From positions 188,001 to 252,000 of the forward strand of contig RPFO01000253.1 of assembly GCA_009746045.1 (NCBI GenBank): a DNA stretch of 64,000 nt. The letters are read 5' to 3'. The DNA is from Mesostigma viride. Taxonomy: Eukaryota; Streptophyta; Mesostigmatophyceae; Mesostigmatales; Mesostigmataceae. Numbering within the stretch: position 1 is the first letter of the stretch; each line of letters starts with the position of its first letter. The notes under the pieces are model-generated. The model was given only the letters and a program-made list of their open reading frames with translations, was not told where the DNA came from and ran no database searches. The translations under genes and the position numbers were made by a program. Of this stretch, positions 56,901-64,000 are shown in pieces.

Positions 56901-57907
56901 TCGGCCGGGCTGCCGTCTAACCTTGGCTGCAGTTCATTGCTGGCGCTGCTGCCATCTCCCCCTTGCGTCAAATGATGATGATCCACTGGCGCCACCCCAT
57001 CATGATGCTGGCTGATGCCACATGCCGCCCCATCTTTAGGCTGGCTCGTGCTCAAGTTGGTCGGTGCCGTCCCGTGTTCATGCTGGCTGCTGCCGCGTGG
57101 CATGTGCCTGCTACCTCCCGCGTCAGCAGAACGCCCTCCTCCCGCAATCCAGTCGCTGCCTGATGTCGGGACAGGGACGGACACAGTCAGCTCGAGTTGG
57201 TGGGCTGACAGGGGCTGACACAGCGGCAGAAAGTGGGTCTTGAGATCCTCCAGCAGAGCTACCAACTGGCCGCGTTCCAAGTAGGACTGAACAGTCTGCT
57301 GGTAGACAGTCCATGTGTGGCTGCGCGAGCATGTGCCTGCTCTGCACCACTGCAGCACTTGCATAAACTTGCGCCTGTCACGGTGGCGGCCCTCCCTGTC
57401 CCGGTAGCCAGCATGATGGCTGAGACGTCCTGATGACCTACTGGGTGTGACGCTGGGTGGGGCACTGGGGGTGGGGGTGGCGCTGGGGGCGGGGGCGATG
57501 CTGGGGGTGTTGTCAGGCTTGATGCTGGGGGCAACCTTGTCGTCAGCTTCGGGGCCAGGAGAAACGAGGGGTAGTCTTTTCTTGGCGAGGTGGCGGTGCC
57601 AGTCGCCACGCTTCACGCTGCCGCTCCAATAATACCTGCGGAACTCCTCCCGAAGCCGCAGCTGAACATCGCGAATTCTCCCTGTGCTCCTGGTTTCCAC
57701 CAGTGCGACGTGGGGCACCACCCAGCATCTTCGTTGCAAGCGATGTCCCCACCACGCCCACCTCCAGAACTCGTGGATTCGTGCCCGGAATGCACAGTAT
57801 GACAACGAACGTGGTGCCGGGTCTGCCAAACGCCCGGCAAGCAAGGCCGAAAGATCATTCTGCCGAAAAAAGACCTCGCACCATTCGCGCAGTCGTACTC
57901 TCACCAT
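53996..57907 (-). CDS. PPR-like repeat protein, intronless, about 1303 residues
   Basis: One uninterrupted frame. An in-frame GTG lies at 57958, but the first ATG is 57907 (MVRVRLREWCEVFFRQND). Helical-repeat segments look like pentatricopeptide repeats: LLFDTIISQCAHR...LMLASGVAPN, RQLSRKMAASGLPHDPVTYG and LLRAMAWTGDLAGAMSVAEE, at about residues 420-540; KYWQSLIRACAEKGETGQAW near 610; TAYTLTSLIMAHGRAGDPWG near 790; YNGLAVAHALQGNLGACVRV near 1115. Long Gly/Ala/Ser/Pro-rich linkers separate them, and the region 720-780 repeats GEVGxGEV. The basic, Trp/Arg-rich N-terminus is not a clear transit peptide. PPR proteins bind organellar RNA and act in its processing or translation. The last 40 or so residues, after a Gly run, look unlike protein, so the true 3' end may be spliced. 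Codon use is even and there are no stops, unlike the surrounding transposon debris. Confidence 0.7.
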   Translation of the reverse strand: MVRVRLREWCEVFFRQNDLSALLAGRLADPAPRSLSYCAFRARIHEFWRWAWWGHRLQRRCWVVPHVALVETRSTGRIRDVQLRLREEFRRYYWSGSVKRGDWHRHLAKKRLPLVSPGPEADDKVAPSIKPDNTPSIAPAPSATPTPSAPPSVTPSRSSGRLSHHAGYRDREGRHRDRRKFMQVLQWCRAGTCSRSHTWTVYQQTVQSYLERGQLVALLEDLKTHFLPLCQPLSAHQLELTVSVPVPTSGSDWIAGGGRSADAGGSRHMPRGSSQHEHGTAPTNLSTSQPKDGAACGISQHHDGVAPVDHHHLTQGGDGSSASNELQPRLDGSPAELPFAWGWFEWCVRGGRTQPRNSGVAPADAGAATGDAAAGTAAASSTGGSGMVSAASSAGGSGTAGGTAVDGISRAGAAPPPPVLLFDTIISQCAHRLDSVGAFDTLDLMLASGVAPNAWSLRGAMRAAAAIGDVATVRQLSRKMAASGLPHDPVTYGYLLRAMAWTGDLAGAMSVAEEARALGLKLDRATLGMLAARLAERGDVAGVLAVGAWPNAASGAEGSTPLAPRDESSVLGGGDSCQDGVGGSGRGPREVMGVNNLADPLADLPPCMDAKYWQSLIRACAEKGETGQAWQLVRLMPDVTGGARATVATLNTLAHAHARKGDVAGVHAAIKEIVGKGNAGMGPSSPTAAATMGSAKGNAAGEDHADAKGGGAGITNSGAACHGEVGPGEVGLGEVNLGEKVHSGDVGSDGDVARGSRAMGVSARHGRAHKEWQGSASQGRECVESEMPSGPTAYTLTSLIMAHGRAGDPWGAISAVSHLRSFSVRPNGITLGALLIVCTHALGAMPADAPRVERLKLLSATLTEAERMVGEGVVLNERSSGALLCAISAALSAMRGDDEASVRDRCQLRLRALLLCARSGAMDNAYALLRAIERETRGGVGRGTGREVSGSKGRGAGWADSALSGTDPLSLEEDKEAATRPVLLSGDEGSSSAVTRGQSSGQSTVSVGPPGGEQGRARGPPHHVSADSSDVSEPALGTSQDRDAAYGHQGPAPHIGPWPHRGHVHPASSPPPPPVPSQGHRHSAHNLPSHAPRHDHSTQGSSPHIPCNHGGLDGVLNAAYNGLAVAHALQGNLGACVRVAGRARARLTHVADGGLYWALLMAGRNQEAAMAGPVVNVKATPQGYWIWQDEPPPVPEGEGPRRQFLALLRKASRHISNLFGSREAAKGTRAPEGTIAAGDDGRSVRQAYARVVETDEKQAEVGGGGGVWQGHRRGRACRLECQGYCVPVTPEWTIGNWQTCWNG

Positions 57908-58029
57908 GCAGGGCAAATAACGCGCGGAGACACCCCATAAACGTCGACAAGCTCCCACTGCAGCCTCTGTCGTAACTTTCCCTGGGCATCACTAGCCAGG
58001 AGGGAAGCAGCTTCTATCAGCAGCTGCAT
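57901..58029 (-). other. possible 42-residue upstream frame overlapping the PPR start
   Basis: ATG at 58027-58029 opens MQLLIEAASLLASDAQGKLR and runs to a TGA at 57901-57903. The stop overlaps the PPR start codon (ATGGTGA). It could be an upstream open reading frame that dampens translation, or the real N-terminus joined by a missed intron or a sequencing frameshift. Confidence 0.35.
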
Positions 58030-59275
58030 TTCCAGGCAACATGCCCAATTATGCCCGTAACATCCTTGCCGTCGTCGTGCACCGATAAACTTCGCTATTA
58101 ACCCACCATGGCGGACAGCCAACGCGTTACTCCATCACTCCCTGATGCCGGAGGCCGGGTACAAATCATGCCGTGCTCCCCGATCAAACGCGACTTGCAA
58201 GCGCGCCCATGATACGGGGGCGAAACGCTAACCGGCCCTTTCTCCTGCACTCAGTTACCAGTCACATGCACACGTATACCAATGTTTTCCTCCGCCGGGT
58301 TCACGGTACGTCACACACTAAACACGCTGTGGCAGCACTGCCATGAGTCTGTGGCGATGTCATTCAGGTCTGAGGTCGGCCTGCCCAATATTTTGCCCAA
58401 GTGGCCAACACATCGCGCACCGCCATTTCATTGCATGCTGGCATCGGCGCGGCGTGTGCACACCGAGTACAGCCCAACCGGCTGCCAGAAGATCTGCTCT
58501 AAGGACCCAGAGAACCAACGCCGCAATAATTGGCCTGCTCGTCTGGGATTTATCACGTGGCGGCAATTTCTGCTTGCCACGTATCCTTCTTGATGTTTAC
58601 ATCTGAGCCACGACTGCCTCGGGCAGCTGATATGTATTCATTCATGAGAGCTAATTTGTGTTCACGAGTACCACGGGCAGCTAATATATATCTTGTATCA
58701 TCGCTCTGTCAAATAAATTGTTAGACAGCTCGCGCACGGGATAATTGAAAGCCAATTCTAACAAACAACACACAAGAGGGTAGCGTTGCTCTGGTAATCC
58801 CAGGAAATCATGTCGCAAGTCCAGATAATAGCCCGGGGCGTGTGCTCGCATGTTCACTCTTCCATGAGCCATCGAAAGCAATGGCAGTCGGGACGCGATC
58901 AGGCCAGCCACAAAACGTCACTAGGTCAAGGACTTCCAAGGACTCACTTTCCCAGATGCCGCTCACAGGTGCGTGGCACCATCCGCAACCCTTATCACGT
59001 ACGTTGTAAAGCATTGTAGCTGTAGTGAAATGATCAGGCGATGTGCTTCGTCGATGTTATAACTCGTCGACGCTAAACTCGCGCCACGTTGCGTTGCATG
59101 CAGTGTATGACTTGCCATAACTGGCCATGACATCGCCAGGAAGAAAGGGGAAATAATTATCACAATTTATTGGCATGATGCCCGAGCTTACAGTTTGGTG
59201 ATGTCATGCGCCCTCACAGGGCATAAATGCAGGCTTTGCATTATGCAACTTTGACGGGTGCGTTTGCGAAATGAG
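58030..59275. other. intergenic between divergent PPR and mTERF-like genes
   Basis: About 1.2 kb without a supported gene; it should hold both promoters. A degenerate repeated phrase (gccacgactgcctcgggcag.. and gtaccacgggcagc) is seen near 58610-58680. Confidence 0.5.
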
Positions 59276-60165
59276 ATGCAGGTTGCTGGGATGCGTACGT
59301 TCAGAGAGACGCTGCTCGATGCATGGCAGCTATGTTGCATGGCTTTGTTCTGTTGGTTGGGGCCCTTTTTGACGCACATTGTGAGTCGCCATTGTCATTA
59401 CCTTGGTCTTGGGCAGACGACGTCGATGGCCTCCGACAGCTCGGCAGGGTCTGCCTCAAAACCAAGCATTGCGGAGAGGCTCTCCGGATCAGACCGTGCA
59501 AGCTTTGAGGACTGTTTAAAGGTAAACATTGCTTTTCCGTTGCTTCGTTCTGAGGCGATATGGGTACCCTGATTCTTGATTGTGGCTATTTTGTTGAACT
59601 TCTAAATTTCAGAATGCTGAGGCACCCAATCTTCATTGTGAGCAGGATCTTTCGTGAATCGTATCTAGTCAGTCAATTAGTATGCACAAGCAAAAAAGTG
59701 CTTTTGTTTTTGGCCAACCACGGCTGAGTGGCTGACGGCTGGATGTGTTGTCTGTGCCAATTGGCAATGCAGGTTCTAGCGACATCCCTCGGTGTCACCC
59801 CCGACGATGGCACGAAAATACTGGGGAAAGCGTTTGGGTGGACAGGCCCCGCGTATTGGCGGGAGAAACGTGACGAGGATGCGCCAGATCCCGCCCAGGT
59901 GCAGAGTGTGTTGGCATTCCTGCAAACGGAGGTTGGTTTGGAGCCACAGGAAATAAGCGACGTTGTGAAAAAGTTCCCAGAAGTGCTGGGCTGCTCCGTG
60001 GGTGACTGCCTGCAGGCGAATCTAGAAGTCATGAGTAGCAAGTACTTCATCAAGGGGGACTATGTGAAAAGCACGGTGAAACGCGTGCCCCAAGTACTGG
60101 GGAATATAGTGGACTGCGGGGGTGACTGCGTTGGGGAGTGCAACCGGTGCTGGGTCAGGTTTTAG
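59276..60165 (+). CDS. small mTERF-like protein, two or three exons
   Basis: Exon 59276-59521 joins exon 59773-60165 (GT..AG, phase 0), giving 212 residues from the ATG at 59276; ATG 59426 is an alternative. The second exon carries LATSLGVTPDDGTKILGKAF, then LEPQEISDVVKKFPEVLGCS and YVKSTVKRVPQVLG. Leucine/proline-spaced helices of this kind are mTERF repeats, known in plants and algae as organellar DNA/RNA-binding regulators. The protein ends with a cysteine-rich tail DCGGDCVGECNRCWVRF. A full mTERF has more repeats, so this is a short member or a fragment. The N-terminal part is hydrophobic (LCCMALFCWLGPF). A 36-base GTGAGT..AG segment (59381-59416) could be a tiny in-frame intron. Confidence 0.6.
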
Positions 60166-60884
60166 AAGGGTTCAGGCATGTGCGCTTGTTCAAGGAGACA
60201 ACCATCGCAGGCCTAGAAATTATATTACTGGTGGATCCATCTATTTATTTGCTGTTATTAAAAACCAAGCAGCTAAGTTGCCTTGACACCAGTGCAGACA
60301 ATGCTTGGAATGTAATGGGCGCGGCACCACGAAACCTGCAAGGAGAAGTGGGCTGCCATATGGGACAGGTACCTCAGGGTGAGATGTGCCTTCCCTTCTG
60401 GAGGAGGCGCTCTTTTCCTGTTGACCTCCACTACAGCTGATGCCAGCCAGTAATTCCATATCAAGGAGACAACAATTCCATATCACCAGTTGACTGTAGT
60501 CTTGGCCCCCCATGTCGATCTGCCATGCACTAGTTGTTCCCGGAATGCCGGGCCTCTTGCAGTGTTTGACTGTTCATGACTGCAGGCTGCCCCATGTGAG
60601 GAGATTATATACTGCATGGAGATGAACAAAGCTATTTCTATACTGTGATTTGTGTAGACGTGCGTTCTACATGCACGCGTAGCAACTTAATGCACCCATG
60701 CACAGCTATGGCCTATGCCCATGCATGTCCTAGGATTCGAGAGTTGCAAGCAGGAAGGTATATTAATTAATTAATTAATTAGGAACATCAGTAACTCCGT
60801 TGGGAGTATATGTAGCGCATAGCCCTTGAGAAGGGGCATATGGCCTATGATACATTCTAGGCTACTTCATGCAAGGATGGGAAT
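60166..60884. other. 3' flank and intergenic, no supported gene
   Basis: Contains a short ttaattaattaatta tract at about 60764-60780. A 100-codon frame across 60138-60440 overlaps the mTERF-like end in another frame and shows no domain. Confidence 0.5.
60311..60315 (+). terminator. possible TGTAA polyadenylation signal of the mTERF-like gene
   Basis: TGTAA about 146 bases after the stop codon. Candidate only. Confidence 0.3.
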
Positions 60885-61110
60885 GTAAGCTACCCTTGCT
60901 CTAGGTGCACCTGGGCACCTGCACCCTCATAATCTTCACACGATGCCCAGCTAAGGGGGAGTATGTTATGTGGGGGAAGATCATCATGGCTATACAAGAG
61001 CTATGGCATGGCTTCTCAGCAGAGAGTGACTCCCTGCATGGGCACTGCATAATTAAATAAAGCTAGGCATCATCTGGAGGGTGGCTCATCATAGGCACAC
61101 ATGTACATGA
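60885..61110. repeat. dispersed repeat family A, copy 2
   Basis: Same order of blocks as 43385-43610 (taggtgcacctgggcacctg, ggggaagatcatcatggcta, tctcagcagagagtgac, tgcatgggcactgcat, catcataggcacaca). Confidence 0.65.
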
Positions 61111-61211
61111 CAGGAAGGTATATAGCCTGTGCCAACTTGCACATAGGCGTCCGCCCAGGCCGGCATGCACGGCCCTCGGTCCGACCGGTATCAATGAGAC
61201 AACCAGCTATT

Positions 61212-63241
61212 AAAAATTAAATTATAACATGCCTCCGTGGGGAGGTCATGTAGCACATATTTCATGATGGATGGGGTGGAGGAAGCCGCGTGATCGAACT
61301 ATCCTAACTCTATCTAGAAAATCCTAACTGCACTACTCATCAAAACGCCTCCTCCGCTTGGGGGGAGGTGGCTTGCCCACAGGGTCGGGCGTGTGTGCCT
61401 TGACAATCTTCTTCCACCGCTCCTTGTCCTGCATGGCAGTCCAAAGACGGGAGAGAGAGTGGATGCGGTGCTCAAACTGGGCTGGGACCACGAGGTCGTC
61501 CAGCAACATCTGAACGTAGTTGGTGACAGGTTTCCCTACCCTTTTGGGAATGTCCTTGGGGCCAGGCCAGGTCAGAATGTGCCGCCCTGGCTGTCCAAGC
61601 CGCTGGGGGCCGGCCAGACCAAGGGTGGTGTCGACCTGGCTGGTGCGTGCAAGGTGTCCTACAAATGCTATTCTACGCTGTCTAATCTCGTCCGAAACAC
61701 GAGGCATGCCATGATACAAAGACTCTGATGACGGACGCTCGGAAAAACCTACGTTAAGGACCTGCCGGAGCATCCTGTAAACTGTGCCGTCGAGCCGAGC
61801 TGCCAGTTTGGGTGGGAGGGTCCACGCCTCGGCGCCATACGTGAGCACCGTGAGGACGAGGACCTTGAAGAGCATGCGTTTGCGGTGCCCGTCCAGGCCC
61901 TTCGAGCGCCAGTAAGGTGTGAGCGAACGGAGCTTGGCCCAGGCGAGGGCGATGCGGGTGTCCACATCGTCGTCGGTGTCAGGAAGCCAGCTCCCCAACA
62001 GCTTGAAGCGGTCGCGGAACGGGACCTCCGTCCCGTCGAGCAGGCGCGGCAGCGGTGGTTTACTGGAGGCCCCTATCACCATCGCCTCAGTCTTGACACT
62101 AATCTCCAACCCCACCGCCCGCGCCTCCAGGCCCAGGCAGTCCAGCCAGGTCTGAATGTGCTCGGGGCGCTCAATGAGGGTGGTATCATCCGCATAAATC
62201 AGGTCGGCAAGGCGGTACCCCGGTCTAACCCCGCCGTGCTCTTTCACGTTAAGGATGTCCAAGCCGGGCTCGAACCCCTTAAGAGCAGTAAAGCGCGCAC
62301 GTGCCCGGCGCATGACGTGATCCACAACAATAATGAACAGGTATGGGGACAGGACACAACCTTGCCACACCCCGTGGTGAAGGGGGAATGGTGGAGTAGT
62401 GCCCTCCGCAGTCCGCACTACTGCCTGTGAGCCCTCATACAGTCGGCGAATGGCAGCAATAAACGCAGGTGGTACCCGATCCAGAGCTAGGATGGCCCAA
62501 AGAGCCTCCCAGAGAACCGTGTCAAAGGCCTTGATATAGTCAACAAAAATGAAGACCAGCGGCAAACTGTCAGGGGGAAGTCGACGCACCTCCTCCATCA
62601 ACCGGCGCGCGACAAACACAGCCATGACAGTGTTACGACCACTACGGAAACCCATCTGAGACTCACCCAGGTGTGGGTCCAGCGCGGCGCGGAGCCTGTG
62701 CAGCATCATGCGCATGAAGACCTTCAGCGCGGCGCTCTGGAGGCAGACACCCCGGTAGTTGCCGGGGTCAGCAGCAGAGCCCTTCTTGTACAGCATGACG
62801 CGGATGGCCGTCTGCCACTCAGCAGGCGGAGGCTCGTCAGAGAGCAGGACGCGGTTGCAGAACGCCAGCAGAAGATCCCTAACCGCCAGATCAGGGGTCT
62901 TCAGCAGCTCAGCAGAAAGGTGGTCGGCACCGACCGCTGCATCGTACCGCAGACGAGCAAGGGCGCCGTCCAATTCCTCCAAAGTGAAGGGGTGGACGAC
63001 GTCGTCAGTGGCAAGGCAGCCCTCCTTCAGGGCGGGGACTTGGTAGTCCGCGGCCGAGGAGGGGGGCGCCGGTGGCGGCGGGGGTCCGGCGACCCCGAGG
63101 CGGGCGGCCGTCTCGGGGTGCAGCGGCGGGGGGGGGGCGCGAGCCCCACCGGTCAAGGAAACATTGTGGGCCAACCAGCGGTCAAGGCTTACCGGCGCCG
63201 TGCCGTCCCCCGTATGCTCCACCGGGGTGCGCTGCCGCCGG
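61212..63241 (-). mobile_element. 5'-truncated LINE retrotransposon with 8-bp target duplication
   Basis: 2030 bases flanked by CCAGCTAT on both sides (61204-61211 and 63242-63249; ATAGCTGG in element sense). The 3' end has a hairpin (acatg a cctcc / ggagg catgt) followed by ttataatttaattttta. The 5' end is cut inside the coding region, before the reverse transcriptase, so the endonuclease part is missing. It sits inside a family B repeat whose empty form is seen near 53085-53100. Confidence 0.9.
61333..63222 (-). CDS. LINE reverse transcriptase, N-terminally truncated open frame
   Basis: An intact frame of about 629 codons without stops. It has no true start: the first codon in the interval is GTG and the frame stays open to the 5' truncation. 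Reverse transcriptase motifs in order: AIRVMLYKKGSAADPGNYRG, ESQMGFRSGRNTVMAVF, FVDYIKAFDTV (first catalytic Asp), HGVWQGCVLSPYLF (Trp where Arg is usual), LIYADDTTLIE (YADD catalytic pair). The C-terminal part has VLTVLTYGAEAWTLPPK, RRIAFVGHLART and a basic end KPPPPKRRRRF that could be a nuclear signal. It resembles RTE/CR1-like LINEs; the clade is not settled. Few mutations suggest a recent insertion. Confidence 0.88.
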   Translation of the reverse strand: MEHTGDGTAPVSLDRWLAHNVSLTGGARAPPPPLHPETAARLGVAGPPPPPAPPSSAADYQVPALKEGCLATDDVVHPFTLEELDGALARLRYDAAVGADHLSAELLKTPDLAVRDLLLAFCNRVLLSDEPPPAEWQTAIRVMLYKKGSAADPGNYRGVCLQSAALKVFMRMMLHRLRAALDPHLGESQMGFRSGRNTVMAVFVARRLMEEVRRLPPDSLPLVFIFVDYIKAFDTVLWEALWAILALDRVPPAFIAAIRRLYEGSQAVVRTAEGTTPPFPLHHGVWQGCVLSPYLFIIVVDHVMRRARARFTALKGFEPGLDILNVKEHGGVRPGYRLADLIYADDTTLIERPEHIQTWLDCLGLEARAVGLEISVKTEAMVIGASSKPPLPRLLDGTEVPFRDRFKLLGSWLPDTDDDVDTRIALAWAKLRSLTPYWRSKGLDGHRKRMLFKVLVLTVLTYGAEAWTLPPKLAARLDGTVYRMLRQVLNVGFSERPSSESLYHGMPRVSDEIRQRRIAFVGHLARTSQVDTTLGLAGPQRLGQPGRHILTWPGPKDIPKRVGKPVTNYVQMLLDDLVVPAQFEHRIHSLSRLWTAMQDKERWKKIVKAHTPDPVGKPPPPKRRRRFDE

Positions 63242-63460
63242 CCAGCTATGCAGGCCAGAAATCTGGAGAATCCGGACCATGCATGGTAGCTCGAGCCTGC
63301 ATGCCATTATCTTATCCAGTGGACTCGTTCAGGATGATGGATCGATATGACTCGGGATGAAATGTGCATAGGGCGCTCCTTGCATGCATGCATTCGGTCG
63401 TTGAAATTATGGCTGGCGAACGTGCTAAGAGCGACTAGATGACCTAGACGGTGGCTATAT
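63242..63460. repeat. dispersed repeat family B, LINE-interrupted copy
   Basis: Reverse complement of 52915-53095: gcaggccagaaatctggaga, catggtagctcgagcctg, ttgaaattatggctggcg and gactagatgacctagacggt. Its other end, past the LINE, is tatcaatgagacaaccagct at about 61190-61210. Confidence 0.75.
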
Positions 63461-63493
63461 AGTGAGATAGTATAGTGAGCACTTGCATGCGCG

Positions 63494-63898
63494 ATGGGTT
63501 TCCGTCGTGGCCGTAACGTAACTGTCATGGCTGTATTTGTCGCGCGCCCGCTGGTGGAGGAGGTGCGTCGCATTTGCCCTGATGGTTTTCCGCTGGCAAG
63601 CGTCAGTCAGGCTACTTGCATCAGATGCGTCTTTTCAAGACGCATCTGCTAGTATAATCGGTTACGGCTGTAACGCAGTATTTTGAAAATGCCACCAAAA
63701 CGCAGCCTTGACAAGCAAATTCAGCTGTCATCGGCATTCCCGTCGCCAGCAGCACGTGCGACATCAACTCCTGCGGACGCCAACCTTTTCGCGCTGATCG
63801 AAGCTCTCCCCCCCGGTCTGCCTCCCTCGACGCAATGCTCTACATGCTACATGATCTCCCAATGGAGTCATGTTAAAATTAATTTTAATTTTAATTTT
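63494..63898 (+). pseudogene. LINE fragments: RT piece plus 5'-start/3'-tail mini-element
   Basis: 63494-63606 reads MGFRRGRN, VMAVFVARPLVEEVRR and so on, a diverged copy of the QMGFRSGRN segment of the LINE. After a hairpin (agatgcgtctt ttc aagacgcatct, 63624-63648) an ATG at 63689 opens a 75-codon frame (MPPKRSLDKQIQLSSAFPSP) that runs straight into the LINE 3' hairpin and a ttaattttaattttaattttt tail. This could be an internally deleted LINE inserted in an older fragment. TGCGCG occurs at both 63488-63493 and 63899-63904, a possible 6-base target duplication of the whole block. Confidence 0.5.
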
Positions 63899-64000
63899 TG
63901 CGCGCGGGATTGAGCATGCTATAGGCAAGCTAGGCCCCTAGGGGTCTGGCACACTCTAGATAATAGACCAGTAGGATTGCTTGTAGCTATATAGAATAGA

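Noticed and set aside
55929-56975. A 348-codon plus-strand frame
   Set aside because: It is antisense to the PPR-like gene; GC-rich third positions keep the opposite strand open. No domain was seen.
59612-59660. Possible middle exon of the mTERF-like gene (after atttcag)
   Set aside because: Its reading reaches a stop, and the available donor gives a phase that does not match the next exon; direct joining of 59521 to 59773 keeps the frame.
1-64000. tRNA or rRNA genes
   Set aside because: I looked for tRNA arm motifs and conserved rRNA words and saw none that were convincing. A covariance-model scan would be decisive.

Overview
The window looks like nuclear DNA of a GC-rich green alga (probably a chlorophyte; lineage not resolved). 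Genes are split by many introns with GT..AG ends, donors are often GTGGGT, GTGAGT or GTAAGT, TGTAA motifs lie downstream of three genes, and the longest gene encodes the plant/cyanobacterial-type fused organellar glycyl-tRNA synthetase. LINE, copia-like and mariner-like sequences are present. No rRNA, tRNA, operon or CRISPR signal was seen.

Layout. (1) 403-8828, minus: a nine-exon gene for a membrane-anchored GT61-type glycosyltransferase. (2) 8829-9371: a 543-base divergent promoter region. (3) 9372-42398, plus: the fused alpha-beta glycyl-tRNA synthetase (EDD1 type). I could join 33 exons with consistent phases into 1129 residues, spread over 33 kb. Most of the length is intron, filled with minisatellites and a few transposons. 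(4) 42399-53995: a transposon-rich gene-poor stretch with LINE copies, a repeat family in two copies, large foldback inverted repeats and TTAA tracts. (5) 53996-57907, minus: an intronless PPR-like protein of about 1300 residues. (6) 59276-60165, plus: a small two-exon mTERF-like gene. (7) 60885-63904: dispersed repeats and a 5'-truncated LINE carrying a 626-residue reverse transcriptase frame, bounded by an exact 8-base target duplication.

The most unusual signal is structural. In at least ten introns of the two large genes the end of the exon plus its 5' splice site is tandemly duplicated just inside the intron. These range from two imperfect copies to arrays of 8, 17 or about 69 units, each unit again carrying the donor. 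One intron also has a duplicated 3' splice site, and a 3.8-kb pyrimidine array runs into another acceptor as if its polypyrimidine tract had expanded. Splice sites seem to act as seeds of minisatellites here. The synthetase, the PPR protein and the mTERF-like protein could all serve organellar gene expression, but nothing in the sequence shows co-regulation.
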